DNA from: Syntrophomonadaceae bacterium
GTDB taxonomy: Bacteria > Bacillota > Syntrophomonadia > Syntrophomonadales > Syntrophomonadaceae
NCBI GenBank assembly: GCA_012798055.1
Contig: JAAZOA010000118.1
Location: 1 to 14,663, forward strand
Direction: 5' to 3'
Length of the DNA stretch: 14,663 nt
Within the stretch, counting starts at the first letter, position 1; each line of letters starts with the position of its first letter. Below the pieces are notes generated by a model. It searched no databases. It was not told the origin of the DNA and was given only the letters and a program-made list of their open reading frames with translations. Shown here one piece after another: positions 1-6,864 of the stretch. The position numbers and the translations under genes were made by a program.

Positions 1-49
1 CCGCCCCCACCCGCTTTTCCTGGGCCTGATCAAAGCCGCCATTAAATAG
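1..49 (+). CDS. pyrG: CTP synthase, C-terminal end (partial)
   Basis: Reading from base 2, the window opens with the last 15 codons of a gene, RPHPLFLGLIKAAIK, ending at TAG 47-49. This matches the conserved C-terminal tail of CTP synthase (RPHPLF, then a G-[FL]-I-x-A-A pattern), the glutamine-dependent enzyme that converts UTP to CTP in the cytoplasm. The position supports the call: in Bacillus subtilis pyrG lies just upstream of spo0F, fbaA and ywjH, and the same genes follow here. The rest of the gene lies outside the window. A terminator hairpin starts 7 bases after the stop. With only 15 residues visible, the assignment depends on the tail motif plus gene order. Confidence 0.82.
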   Translation, partial: RPHPLFLGLIKAAIK

Positions 50-55
50 CAGCCC

Positions 56-80
56 AAGCGAGCTTGATGCTCGCTTTTTT
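56..80 (+). terminator. Rho-independent terminator after pyrG
   Basis: A perfect 8-bp stem, AAGCGAGC at 56-63 and GCTCGCTT at 69-76, encloses the 5-base loop TTGAT. The T-run continues to 80. It sits just after the pyrG stop, so it probably ends the pyrG transcript and separates it from the FemAB gene. Confidence 0.9.
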
Positions 81-84
81 GTGG

Positions 85-115
85 ATACCCTAGCTCCCCG
101 GGGCTGGGGTATTTT
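85..115 (+). terminator. Second hairpin in the pyrG-femAB gap, possible back-up terminator
   Basis: Bases 85-112 fold into a near-continuous 12-bp stem. The outer arms are ATACCC and GGGTAT, the core is GC-rich with two G-T wobbles, and the tip is about 4 bases. It is followed by only three T residues before CC. It lies 4 bases after the first terminator and 16 bases before the FemAB Shine-Dalgarno. It could be a weak second terminator, an attenuator, or a 5'-end stabiliser of the downstream mRNA; the sequence does not decide. Confidence 0.55.
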
Positions 116-144
116 CCAGTCATATGGGGTAGGAGATTGAAAAT

Positions 145-1233
145 ATGATGCAGACCAGAATAGCTACCAGTGATGAGAAAGAAAAATACAATGAATTTGT
201 GCGCAACCACCCTAAAGGACATTTCCTGCAGACTTGGGAATGGGGAGAGGTGAAGCGGGGCATGGGGTGGGAACCCTTGCCTTTGCTCCTGGAAGAAGGC
301 GAAGAGATAAAAGGCGCCATGCTTATCCTGAAGCGGAGGCTGCCTGTACCGGGATTAAGGCGCAGCATTTTCTATTCCCCGCGCGGACCAGTAGTCAAAA
401 TCGATGAAGAGCTATACTGCCGCACCCTATTCGCCGGGGCGGAACGCATTGCCCGCCAGCAGGGCGCGATATTCCTGAAGATCGACCCCGACGTGCCGGT
501 TACGAACGAGAGTTTCCGGTCGATCTTGCAGCGTTCCGGCTTCAAAAAAAATGAAACCGGCCTGGATTTTGAAGGGGTTCAGCCGGCCTTCGTATTCCAG
601 CTGGACATTACCCCGCCGGCAGAGGAGCTGCTGGCAGCGATGCATGGGAAAACCCGTTACAATATCAAGCTGGCCCAGAGGAAAGGTGTGACAATAAGAC
701 CGGCGACAGGTAAAGAGGACCTGCCGGCTTTTTATGCCGTCCTGAAGGAGACCGCAGAGCGGGACCGCTTCTTAATCCGGGGCTACGAATATTTCGAGAT
801 GATCTGGGACCAGATGGTCGAAAACGGGCTGGGCCGAATTTTTCTGGGCGAATACCAGGGCAAGGTCATAGCCGCGACCTTGGCCCTGGTCCTGGGGCAA
901 AAGACCTGGTATCTGTACGGGGCGTCCAGCAATGATTATCGCAATGTCATGCCTAATTATCTGATCCAATGGGAGATGATCCGCTGGGCCCAGCAGCAGG
1001 GCTGCCGGGTATACGATTTTCGCGGGGTATCGGGCGACATGGACGAGAGCAACCCCCTATACGGGCTGTATCGTTTCAAAAAAGGTTTTAACGGAGAGCT
1101 TATCGAATTTATTGGAGATTGGGACGTTGCGTATTCCCCGGTTCTATACTGGGCCTGGACCCGGGCCTTGCCCTGGTACCGGCGATTGGTGCGTTCTTGG
1201 GGCCGCAAGCAGAGCAGGACGGAAGAGGGTTAG
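145..1233 (+). CDS. FemAB-family aminoacyl/peptidyl transferase (peptidoglycan bridge)
   Basis: This 362-residue protein belongs to the FemABX/MurM family. Known members use aminoacyl-tRNA to add amino acids to the peptide of lipid-linked peptidoglycan precursors on the cytoplasmic side of the membrane. Visible signatures are FLQTWEWGEVKR near residue 27, the basic stretch MHGKTRYNIKLAQRKGV at 166-182, YLYGASSNDYRN, and the C-terminal YDFRGVSG (from residue 290) followed by GLYRFKKGFNGE. These fit the paired GNAT-like folds. It is shorter than staphylococcal FemA/B (over 400 residues) and I see no long coiled-coil insert. AGGAG at 131-135 lies 9 bases before ATG 145; a second ATG at 148 is less well placed. 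The racemase-family gene starts about 14 bases after the stop, so the two are probably cotranscribed. The amino acid transferred cannot be read from sequence. Confidence 0.88.
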   Translation: MMQTRIATSDEKEKYNEFVRNHPKGHFLQTWEWGEVKRGMGWEPLPLLLEEGEEIKGAMLILKRRLPVPGLRRSIFYSPRGPVVKIDEELYCRTLFAGAERIARQQGAIFLKIDPDVPVTNESFRSILQRSGFKKNETGLDFEGVQPAFVFQLDITPPAEELLAAMHGKTRYNIKLAQRKGVTIRPATGKEDLPAFYAVLKETAERDRFLIRGYEYFEMIWDQMVENGLGRIFLGEYQGKVIAATLALVLGQKTWYLYGASSNDYRNVMPNYLIQWEMIRWAQQQGCRVYDFRGVSGDMDESNPLYGLYRFKKGFNGELIEFIGDWDVAYSPVLYWAWTRALPWYRRLVRSWGRKQSRTEEG

Positions 1234-1247
1234 GCAAAGCGGTGGAG

Positions 1248-2365
1248 ATGGATAAGTGGATTGAAATCGACGTATCCGCAGTCAAACACAATCTGCACCA
1301 GGTGCAGGCTCTTCTCAAGGAAGGCACCAGACTGATAGCTGTAGTCAAGGCCAATGCGTATGGTCATGGCGCCCCGGAAACGGCCCGCATTTTGTGTGAG
1401 CAGGGTGTCGACTTTTGGCAGTGAGCTTCCTGGCTGAAGCCCTGCAATTGAGGAATTCCGGGATATCAGCCGATATATTGGTGTTCAGTCCTGTCGTGAC
1501 TTCCCGGGAAGCTGAACTGGCCTTTGCGCAAAACCTCACCCTGACCATCGCATCACCAGCGGACCTGGATCGGCTAAGCCAGGCTGCGGCAGGGTCCGGG
1601 AAAAAAAACAAGGTCCACCTCAAAATTGACACCGGGTTGGGGAGGTTCGGGCTGAATGAAGAGGAAGCGATACTGGTCGCAAAAAATTTGGCCACTCTGC
1701 CGTATATCTATATGGAGGGCATTTACACCCATGCCGCCGATCCGGCTTCACCTTCGTACACGTCCCAGCAGTTCCGGCGATTCCAGCAAGTGGTCGAGAA
1801 GATTGAAGAAGCAGGGGTGGAGATACCTATCAAGCACGCCGCCAATAGTGCGGCTTTTCTGAAGCATGCGGAGATGCATCTGGATGCGGTAAGGATAGGC
1901 ACCCTGCTTTCAGGTCAGCACCCAGCCGGGCATTTTCCAGTACGTTTGCAGTTACGGGACCCTTACAAGTACAAAAGCCGCATAATATCAGTCAAGACTC
2001 TGCCCCCAGGCAGTTACCTGGGTTACGCCCGGACCTTCAGGCTGTCCAGGAGGGCGCAAATCGCGGTTATTCCTGTGGGCTTCAATGATGGCCTGGGAGT
2101 CGAGGTGGGTAATCCCCCAGCCGGTCTGATTGACCTATCCAAAAAGCTAGCCAAGGTTGTGCTCAATTATCTGCAGTGGCAGCGGTTCAATTTGCAGGTC
2201 AATATAAAGGGCAGAGAATTTCCTATTCGGGGCAAGGTTTTTATGCAGATGGCGCTGATAGAAGTGCCGACTGGCCTACAATTAGAAGCAGGGGACGAAA
2301 TTGAGGTGCCGATTCGCAAGACCTTGGCCTCAGCCAGCGTCCCCCGCATCTATATCGAACCATGA
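1248..2365 (+). pseudogene. Alanine racemase-family PLP enzyme, broken by a single-base frameshift
   Basis: Two frames together encode one alanine racemase-like protein of about 372 residues. Frame 1 (1248-1424) carries the N-terminus WIEIDVSAVKHNL and the PLP-lysine motif AVVKANAYGHG (Lys34), then stops at TGA 1422-1424. Frame 2 resumes at TTG 1415 as LAVSFLAEALQLRNSGI and runs to TGA 2365. One extra T in TTTT 1413-1416 would restore a continuous gene reading GVDFLAVSFLAEA. Frame 2 keeps KIDTGLGRFGL, GIYTHAAD, HAANSAA and GYARTF, whose Tyr (codon 2024-2026) matches the family's catalytic tyrosine. It is divergent: KVFMQM replaces the usual [RK]VCMDQ, about 25 extra residues follow GFNDGLGVE, and the C-terminus is short. 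The GTG at 1242 is an alternative start. It could be a true null, an assembly error, or a lineage-specific racemase of other substrate range; only the first excludes function. Confidence 0.8.
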
Positions 2366-2402
2366 CCCGGAGGTTAGGATGCGGGGCCTTTGCGAGGAGG
2401 GG

Positions 2403-2780
2403 ATGGCTATCGCCAGGCGAATATTGATTGTTGATGACCAAAAAGGGGTACGCCGCTTGTTGGAAGAATTGTTCAAGCAAGAGGGCTGGGAGGTAGGCAG
2501 CGCCAGCGACGGACTTGAGGCGATCGAGAAGGTGGGACAGGCTAAACCCGACCTGATCTTGATGGATGTCAAGATGCCCAACATGAATGGCTTGGATGCC
2601 ACCCAGGCCATCCTGCGCCACCATCCCGATCTTCCGATCATAATGATGACTGCCTACGGGGAGATAGAAGTGGCCAAGAAGGCCCTGGAGGCAGGAGTCA
2701 AGAAGTGTATCAGCAAACCTTTTGATATCATGGTGCTAAAGGACATGGTAAATAAAGTCGACTGCGAAAGGGTTCAATAG
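2403..2780 (+). CDS. spo0F: Spo0F-like single-domain response regulator
   Basis: This 125-residue protein is a lone receiver domain with no output domain. In B. subtilis, Spo0F receives phosphate from sporulation kinases and passes it through Spo0B to Spo0A. The acid pocket is complete: Asp11 and Asp12 (ILIVDDQ), phospho-acceptor Asp55 (LILMDVKMP), Thr83 (MMTAYGE) and Lys105 (KPFDI). The stretches VDDQxGxR, TAYGE and KPFD are those of Bacillus Spo0F rather than of CheY-type receivers, and the location between pyrG and fba is the spo0F position. ATG 2403 gives the family length (124 in Bacillus). ATG 2379, with GGAGG at 2369-2373, would add eight residues and has slightly better ribosome-site spacing. 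The gene starts 37 bases after the racemase stop. No clear SigH or Spo0A site was seen upstream. Confidence 0.9.
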   Translation: MAIARRILIVDDQKGVRRLLEELFKQEGWEVGSASDGLEAIEKVGQAKPDLILMDVKMPNMNGLDATQAILRHHPDLPIIMMTAYGEIEVAKKALEAGVKKCISKPFDIMVLKDMVNKVDCERVQ

Positions 2781-2826
2781 ACTATTAATATTATCGATAT
2801 TGAAAGAAGCGAAAGAGGTGATGAGA

Positions 2827-3681
2827 TTGGCACTGGTTCCAGTAACGGAGTTATTACAGCGCGCTGATCGGGAAGGCTATGCGGTAGGAGCCTTCAATGC
2901 TAATAACATGGAGATAGTCCAGGCCATTATTACGGCTGCGGAAAAGGAACAGGCTCCGGTAATAATGCAGGCCAGCCAGGGGGCCATCAAATATGCAGGG
3001 CTGGAATTCATAACCGGTATGGTCAAGATAGCGGCTGATGCTGCCCGGGTGCCGGTGGCTCTGCACCTGGATCACGGGACCGATTTTGACCAGGTAGTGA
3101 AATGCATCCGCAGTGGATTTACCTCCATCATGTATGATGGCTCCAAACTGCCTCTGGAAGAGAACATAGCCGTAACCAACAAAGTCCTGGAGATTACCCG
3201 CCCCATCGGAGTGTCTGTAGAAGCGGAGCTTGGCAAGATCGGAGGAACCGAAGATGATATACATGTCAGCGACCGTGAGGCCATGTTTACCGATCCGGAA
3301 GAAGCCCGCTATTTTGTGGAGAAAACGGGCGTGGAGAGCCTGGCGATAGCCATAGGCACTGCCCATGGCCAATATAAAGGTGAACCCCAGCTCGATTTTG
3401 CCAGGCTGGAAAAGATAAAGAAATTGGTCCGAATACCCATTGTCTTGCATGGGTCTTCAGGAGTCCCGGATGAAGCAGTCCGCAGGGCAATATCCCTAGG
3501 GGTGTGCAAAGTGAATATTGATACCAATATAAGGGAAGCTTTCGTCTGGGAAATGCGCCGCCGCATAGAGGCAGATCCAACGGAGATCGATCCCCGCAAA
3601 TTGCTGGGGCCGGCCCGGGATGCAGCCATTGCCATAATAAGGGAGAAAATCCGGGTTTTCGGCAGCTGCGGCAAGGCATAG
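2827..3681 (+). CDS. fba: Class II fructose-1,6-bisphosphate aldolase
   Basis: This 284-residue enzyme reversibly condenses dihydroxyacetone phosphate and glyceraldehyde 3-phosphate into fructose 1,6-bisphosphate in the cytoplasm, using zinc. The zinc histidines are visible as LHLDHGTDF (His83), AIGTAHGQYKG (His180) and IVLHGSSGVP (His208), with catalytic Asp82 before the first. Other family blocks are YDGSKLPLEENI, VEAELGKIGG and KVNIDTNIREAF. The length equals B. subtilis FbaA (285). TTG 2827 is chosen because the N-terminus then reads MALVPVTELL like FbaA, and GAGGTGAT at 2815-2822 lies 4 bases upstream. ATG 2821 overlaps that site and is less likely. With glpX downstream, the likely main direction is gluconeogenic, though the enzyme is reversible. 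Confidence 0.96.
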   Translation: MALVPVTELLQRADREGYAVGAFNANNMEIVQAIITAAEKEQAPVIMQASQGAIKYAGLEFITGMVKIAADAARVPVALHLDHGTDFDQVVKCIRSGFTSIMYDGSKLPLEENIAVTNKVLEITRPIGVSVEAELGKIGGTEDDIHVSDREAMFTDPEEARYFVEKTGVESLAIAIGTAHGQYKGEPQLDFARLEKIKKLVRIPIVLHGSSGVPDEAVRRAISLGVCKVNIDTNIREAFVWEMRRRIEADPTEIDPRKLLGPARDAAIAIIREKIRVFGSCGKA

Positions 3682-3686
3682 CCAAC

Positions 3687-3723
3687 TTGTCCTGCCCGGG
3701 CGCATGCCTGAACTGCGGGACAA
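3687..3723 (+). other. Hairpin between fba and tal without a T-run
   Basis: TTGTCCTGC at 3687-3695 pairs with GCGGGACAA at 3715-3723 over 9 bp with one G-T wobble. A small inner GGC/GCC stem (3699-3701 with 3706-3708) can form in the loop. No T-run follows, so it is not a typical terminator. It fills nearly the whole gap between fba and the transaldolase Shine-Dalgarno. An mRNA processing or stabilising element is a reasonable guess. Confidence 0.4.
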
Positions 3724-3750
3724 CCGCTGTTAACGGAGAGGAGTGTTTTT

Positions 3751-4392
3751 TTGCGAATTTTCATAGATTCTGCTAACATAGAGGAAATCAAGGAGATCAA
3801 TGCTATGGGCTTCCTGGCCGGGGTGACCACCAATCCCAGTCTGGTTGCCAAGGAAAAACGGGATTACCCTACGGTGATCCGTGAAATTTGTGCCATCGTC
3901 AATGGGCCGATCAGCGCTGAAGTTATTGGTTTGGACTATGATTCCATGATCAAGGAAGCGCAGCAATTGGCGGAAATACATCCCAATGTGGTTGTCAAAA
4001 TACCGATCGGGGAGGTCGGGTTACAGGCCATCAGTACGCTGTCCGCAATGAATATCCGCACCAATGCCACCCTGGTTTTTTCCGCAGCCCAGGCTCTGCT
4101 GGCTGCCCGCGCGGGGGCCAGTTTTGTGAGCCCATTCCTTGGACGGGTAGACGACATAGGCAACGATGGATTGGACCTGCTCAATGATATAGTCCAGATT
4201 TTTGACCGCTATGCTTTGGCTTCCGAAGTTATAGCGGCCAGCATCAGGCATCCAATGCATGTGGTGGAGTCAGCCCGCTGCGGTGCACATATTGCCACGA
4301 TTCCCTACGCGATTATAAAACAGATGTGCAAACATCAGCTGACCGATGCGGGGATAAAAAAATTCATGGATGATTGGAAGCAGGCGTTCTAA
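3751..4392 (+). CDS. tal: Transaldolase, small (TalC/FSA-like) subfamily
   Basis: At 213 residues this matches B. subtilis YwjH/Tal (212) in length and motifs: FIDSANIEEIKE, GVTTNPSLVAKE, VVVKIPIGEVGL with Schiff-base Lys83, LLAARAGASFVSPFLGR, and ASIRHPMHV. It transfers a dihydroxyacetone unit between sugar phosphates in the non-oxidative pentose phosphate pathway. The subfamily also contains fructose-6-phosphate aldolases. Aligned by the catalytic lysine (E. coli FsaA Lys85), the FsaA residues Gln59 and Tyr131 correspond here to Glu57 and Phe129, the transaldolase-type residues, which favours transaldolase activity. The start is TTG 3751, 7 bases after GGAGAGGAG (3735-3743); no ATG fits better. 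It follows fba by 69 bases and precedes glpX by 18. Confidence 0.94.
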   Translation: MRIFIDSANIEEIKEINAMGFLAGVTTNPSLVAKEKRDYPTVIREICAIVNGPISAEVIGLDYDSMIKEAQQLAEIHPNVVVKIPIGEVGLQAISTLSAMNIRTNATLVFSAAQALLAARAGASFVSPFLGRVDDIGNDGLDLLNDIVQIFDRYALASEVIAASIRHPMHVVESARCGAHIATIPYAIIKQMCKHQLTDAGIKKFMDDWKQAF

Positions 4393-4410
4393 TCACAGGA
4401 GGTAAATTTT

Positions 4411-5397
4411 GTGGAAAGAGAATTAGCGCTGGAGTTTGCCCGGGTGACGGAAGCGGCAGCCCTGGCCGCAGCCCGTTGGGTAGGACGGGGCAATAAGGAT
4501 GCTGCTGATGATGCAGCCGTGACTGCGATGCGGGTCATGTTCGACACGGTCGCGATAGACGGGGTAGTGGTCATCGGTGAAGGTGAATTGGATGAAGCCC
4601 CCATGCTATACATAGGTGAAAAAGTCGGTTTGGGAGTATCGCCTCAGGTGGACATTGCTGTCGATCCCCTGGAGGGCACCAATATAGTTGCCAAGGGACT
4701 GAACGGGGCCATAGCAGTCCTGGCTTCTGCACCCCGGGGCACACTTTTGCACGCTCCAGATATGTACATGGATAAAATCGCGGTCGGGCCCCAATGTAAG
4801 GGCCGGGTTTTTTTGGATGCACCGGTCAAGGAAAACCTGCGCCAGGTAGCCAAGGCTTTGGATAAAGCGCTGGGCGAAGTTACGGTGGTGATCCTGGACC
4901 GGGAGAGGCACCAGGGAATTATCGAAGAAGTCCGGCGCACGGGAGCCCGGATAAAGCTGATTTCCGACGGGGATGTTTCCCCTGGGGTCGCCACGGCTTA
5001 TCCGGATTCGGGTGTGGACATACTGATGGGTATCGGCGGTGCTCCTGAGGGAGTCATAACAGCTGCGGCCATGAAATGCCTGGAGGGGGATTTCCAGGCT
5101 CGCTTGATGCCGGACAATGAGGAAGAGATCCGCCGTTGTCACGAAATGGGCATATTGGATACCAAACAGCTTTTCAGCATAGATGAGCTGGTCAAAACCG
5201 ATGATGTTATTTTTGTGGCTACTGGAATAACCGATTCGTTCCTGCTCAAGGGAGTCAGATACATGGAGGGACGGGCGATAACTCAGACGATCGTTATGCG
5301 CAGCAAATCTGGCACCATCAGATTTGTGGAAGCTAACCATCACCTCGGCAAAAAACCATTGTTCAGAGACAACCGCATCCAGCTGCAGATTGATTAA
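4411..5397 (+). CDS. glpX: Class II fructose-1,6-bisphosphatase
   Basis: This 328-residue enzyme of the GlpX family hydrolyses fructose 1,6-bisphosphate to fructose 6-phosphate, the committed step of gluconeogenesis, with a divalent metal. Evidence is VVVIGEGELDEAPML, the metal and phosphate motif AVDPLEGTN (Asp85, Glu88), LISDGDVSPG, and GIGGAPEGVITAAAMKCL. The length is close to B. subtilis GlpX (321). GTG 4411 lies 7 bases after a full AGGAGGT (4397-4403), one of the strongest ribosome sites in the window. With fba and tal upstream it forms a short gluconeogenic and pentose-phosphate cluster. murA2, which separates tal and glpX in Bacillus, is absent. No terminator follows before rho. Confidence 0.96.
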   Translation: MERELALEFARVTEAAALAAARWVGRGNKDAADDAAVTAMRVMFDTVAIDGVVVIGEGELDEAPMLYIGEKVGLGVSPQVDIAVDPLEGTNIVAKGLNGAIAVLASAPRGTLLHAPDMYMDKIAVGPQCKGRVFLDAPVKENLRQVAKALDKALGEVTVVILDRERHQGIIEEVRRTGARIKLISDGDVSPGVATAYPDSGVDILMGIGGAPEGVITAAAMKCLEGDFQARLMPDNEEEIRRCHEMGILDTKQLFSIDELVKTDDVIFVATGITDSFLLKGVRYMEGRAITQTIVMRSKSGTIRFVEANHHLGKKPLFRDNRIQLQID

Positions 5398-5482
5398 TCC
5401 TTCATCCGCATCCATATCTAGAGTCACATGAGCTTAATCCCATGAAAAAAGGTCTGTCAAACAACTTGAGAGGGGCAGGAAA

Positions 5483-6760
5483 TTGAATATATCCGAGTTG
5501 GAAAATAAAACCATGCTGGAGCTGTACCAGATTGCCCGGGATATCAATCTGGCGGGATACTCAAAATTACGTAAAAAGGAACTGGTTTTCGAGATAACCA
5601 AAGCCTTGACCCACTCCAATGAGCTGCTGCAGGCGTCAGGAGTCTTGGAGATAATGTCTGATGGCTACGGCTTCCTGCGGCCTTTCGCCTATGTACCCAG
5701 CCATGAAGATATCTATGTTTCCCCCTCCCAGATCCGCAAATTCGATCTGCGCACCGGAGACCGGGTCGGAGGACAGGTCAGGCCACCCAAGGACAGCGAG
5801 CGCTTTTTTGCCCTCCTGAAGGTTGAAGATGTAAACGGATATCCGCCGGGGGATGCAGTTAAAAGGATCCATTTCGATGCCCTGACTCCGCTTTACCCTA
5901 CCGAGAGGCTGACCCTCTCCACCGAATCACAGGAACTCTCCACCCGTTTGATCGATCTGGTAGCCCCGATCGGAAAAGGACAGCGGGGACTCATCGTAGC
6001 TCCCCCCAAAGCTGGGAAAACCATACTCCTGCAAAAGATTGCCCAGGGTATCACCAGAAATCATCCGGAAGTTGTGGTGATCATCCTGCTGGTGGACGAG
6101 CGGCCGGAAGAGGTAACCGACATGCAGCGCTCGACGAGCGCTGAAGTAGTGGCGTCGACTTTCGATGAGCCCCCCGAGAACCATGTCAAAATTGCTGATA
6201 TGGTACTGGAGAGAGCCAAACGGTTGGTGGAACACAAGCGCGATGTAGTCATACTACTGGATAGCATTACCCGCCTGGCGAGAGCCCATAACCTGGTGGT
6301 TCCCCCCAGCGGACGAACCTTGTCCGGCGGACTCGACCCTGCCTCACTTATCAAACCGAAACGCTTTTTTGGCGCCGCCCGCAATATCGAGGAAGGCGGC
6401 AGCCTTACTATCATCGCCACTGCCCTGGTGGAAACCGGCTCCCGGATGGATGAAGTAATTTTTGAGGAGTTTAAGGGCACTGGCAATATGGAACTAGTCC
6501 TCGATCGCAAACTCTCTGAGCGCCGGATATTCCCGGCTATCGACCTTAAACGGTCGGGCACCCGCCGCGAAGAACTATTGTTCAGCGCAGAGGAAATGGA
6601 ATTGATGTGGAATCTGCGTAATGCATTCAGTGATTATAATTCCGTAGAAACCATGCAGATGATGATAGATTCCATGAAGAAAACCAAGTCCAACGAGGAT
6701 CTGTTGAGGGCTGCACCTATAATTTTCGGTAAAAAGGACTATAGCCGCAACGGACGGTGA
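5483..6760 (+). CDS. rho: Transcription termination factor Rho
   Basis: This 425-residue protein is a complete Rho, the hexameric RNA-dependent ATPase that releases RNA polymerase; B. subtilis Rho is 427 residues. Domain order: an N-terminal helical domain (MLELYQIARDINLAGYSKLRKKEL shortened: residues 11-34), a cold-shock-type RNA-binding domain at about 52-125 (SDGYGFLRP, then YVSPSQIRKFDLRTGD), and the ATPase core. Walker A is APPKAGKT with Lys179 and Thr180, Walker B is VVILLDSITRLARAHN with Asp260, and the R-loop region is IKPKRFFGAARNIEEGGS. The start is TTG 5483, with GAGAGGGG about 8 bases upstream. An 85-base leader follows glpX with no terminator, so readthrough is likely. I saw no convincing leader structure for Rho autoregulation. 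A terminator follows at 6793. Confidence 0.97.
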   Translation: MNISELENKTMLELYQIARDINLAGYSKLRKKELVFEITKALTHSNELLQASGVLEIMSDGYGFLRPFAYVPSHEDIYVSPSQIRKFDLRTGDRVGGQVRPPKDSERFFALLKVEDVNGYPPGDAVKRIHFDALTPLYPTERLTLSTESQELSTRLIDLVAPIGKGQRGLIVAPPKAGKTILLQKIAQGITRNHPEVVVIILLVDERPEEVTDMQRSTSAEVVASTFDEPPENHVKIADMVLERAKRLVEHKRDVVILLDSITRLARAHNLVVPPSGRTLSGGLDPASLIKPKRFFGAARNIEEGGSLTIIATALVETGSRMDEVIFEEFKGTGNMELVLDRKLSERRIFPAIDLKRSGTRREELLFSAEEMELMWNLRNAFSDYNSVETMQMMIDSMKKTKSNEDLLRAAPIIFGKKDYSRNGR

Positions 6761-6792
6761 GGAAAGCTGCTTTTGCCAGGACCAGGTGAGAC

Positions 6793-6817
6793 AAGCCTCC
6801 GAACAGGGGGCTTTTTT
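6793..6817 (+). terminator. Rho-independent terminator after rho
   Basis: AAGCCTCC at 6793-6800 pairs with GGGGGCTT at 6806-6813 (8 bp, one G-T wobble) around the loop GAACA, with T residues running to 6817. It lies 33 bases after the rho stop and ends the spo0F-fba-tal-glpX-rho block. Confidence 0.87.
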
Positions 6818-6864
6818 GTTAAGGCAATCAGGGTAGATTAGGTGCAGGAGGTGTGGACCAAGCC

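Noticed and set aside
1407..1413. TGTCGAC resembles a Spo0A box (TGTCGAA)
   Set aside because: It is inside a coding region, mismatched at the last base, and far from any promoter-like sequence.
1399..1440. Programmed -1 frameshift in the racemase gene (T-run, upstream AGGG, small downstream GCTTC/GAAGC stem)
   Set aside because: The site C TTT TGG does not fit the X XXY YYZ slippery pattern and the stem is only 5 bp. A lost base or sequencing error is simpler.
2379..2405. Upstream ATG 2379 as the spo0F start
   Set aside because: Its Shine-Dalgarno is good, but it adds eight residues absent from Spo0F proteins. ATG 2403 gives the family length and was preferred, with moderate certainty.
2854..3450. 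Antisense open frame of 198 codons opposite fba
   Set aside because: It overlaps a highly conserved gene, has no ribosome site of note and no recognisable protein motif.
5390..5420. Possible promoter before rho (TTGATT, then CATATC or TATCTA)
   Set aside because: The -10 matches only about half of the consensus and the -35 overlaps the glpX stop. Too weak to annotate.
4606..5427. Long antisense open frame (273 codons) opposite glpX
   Set aside because: It lies almost wholly over the glpX coding frame, its translation resembles no family I know, and GC-rich genes often give such shadow frames.
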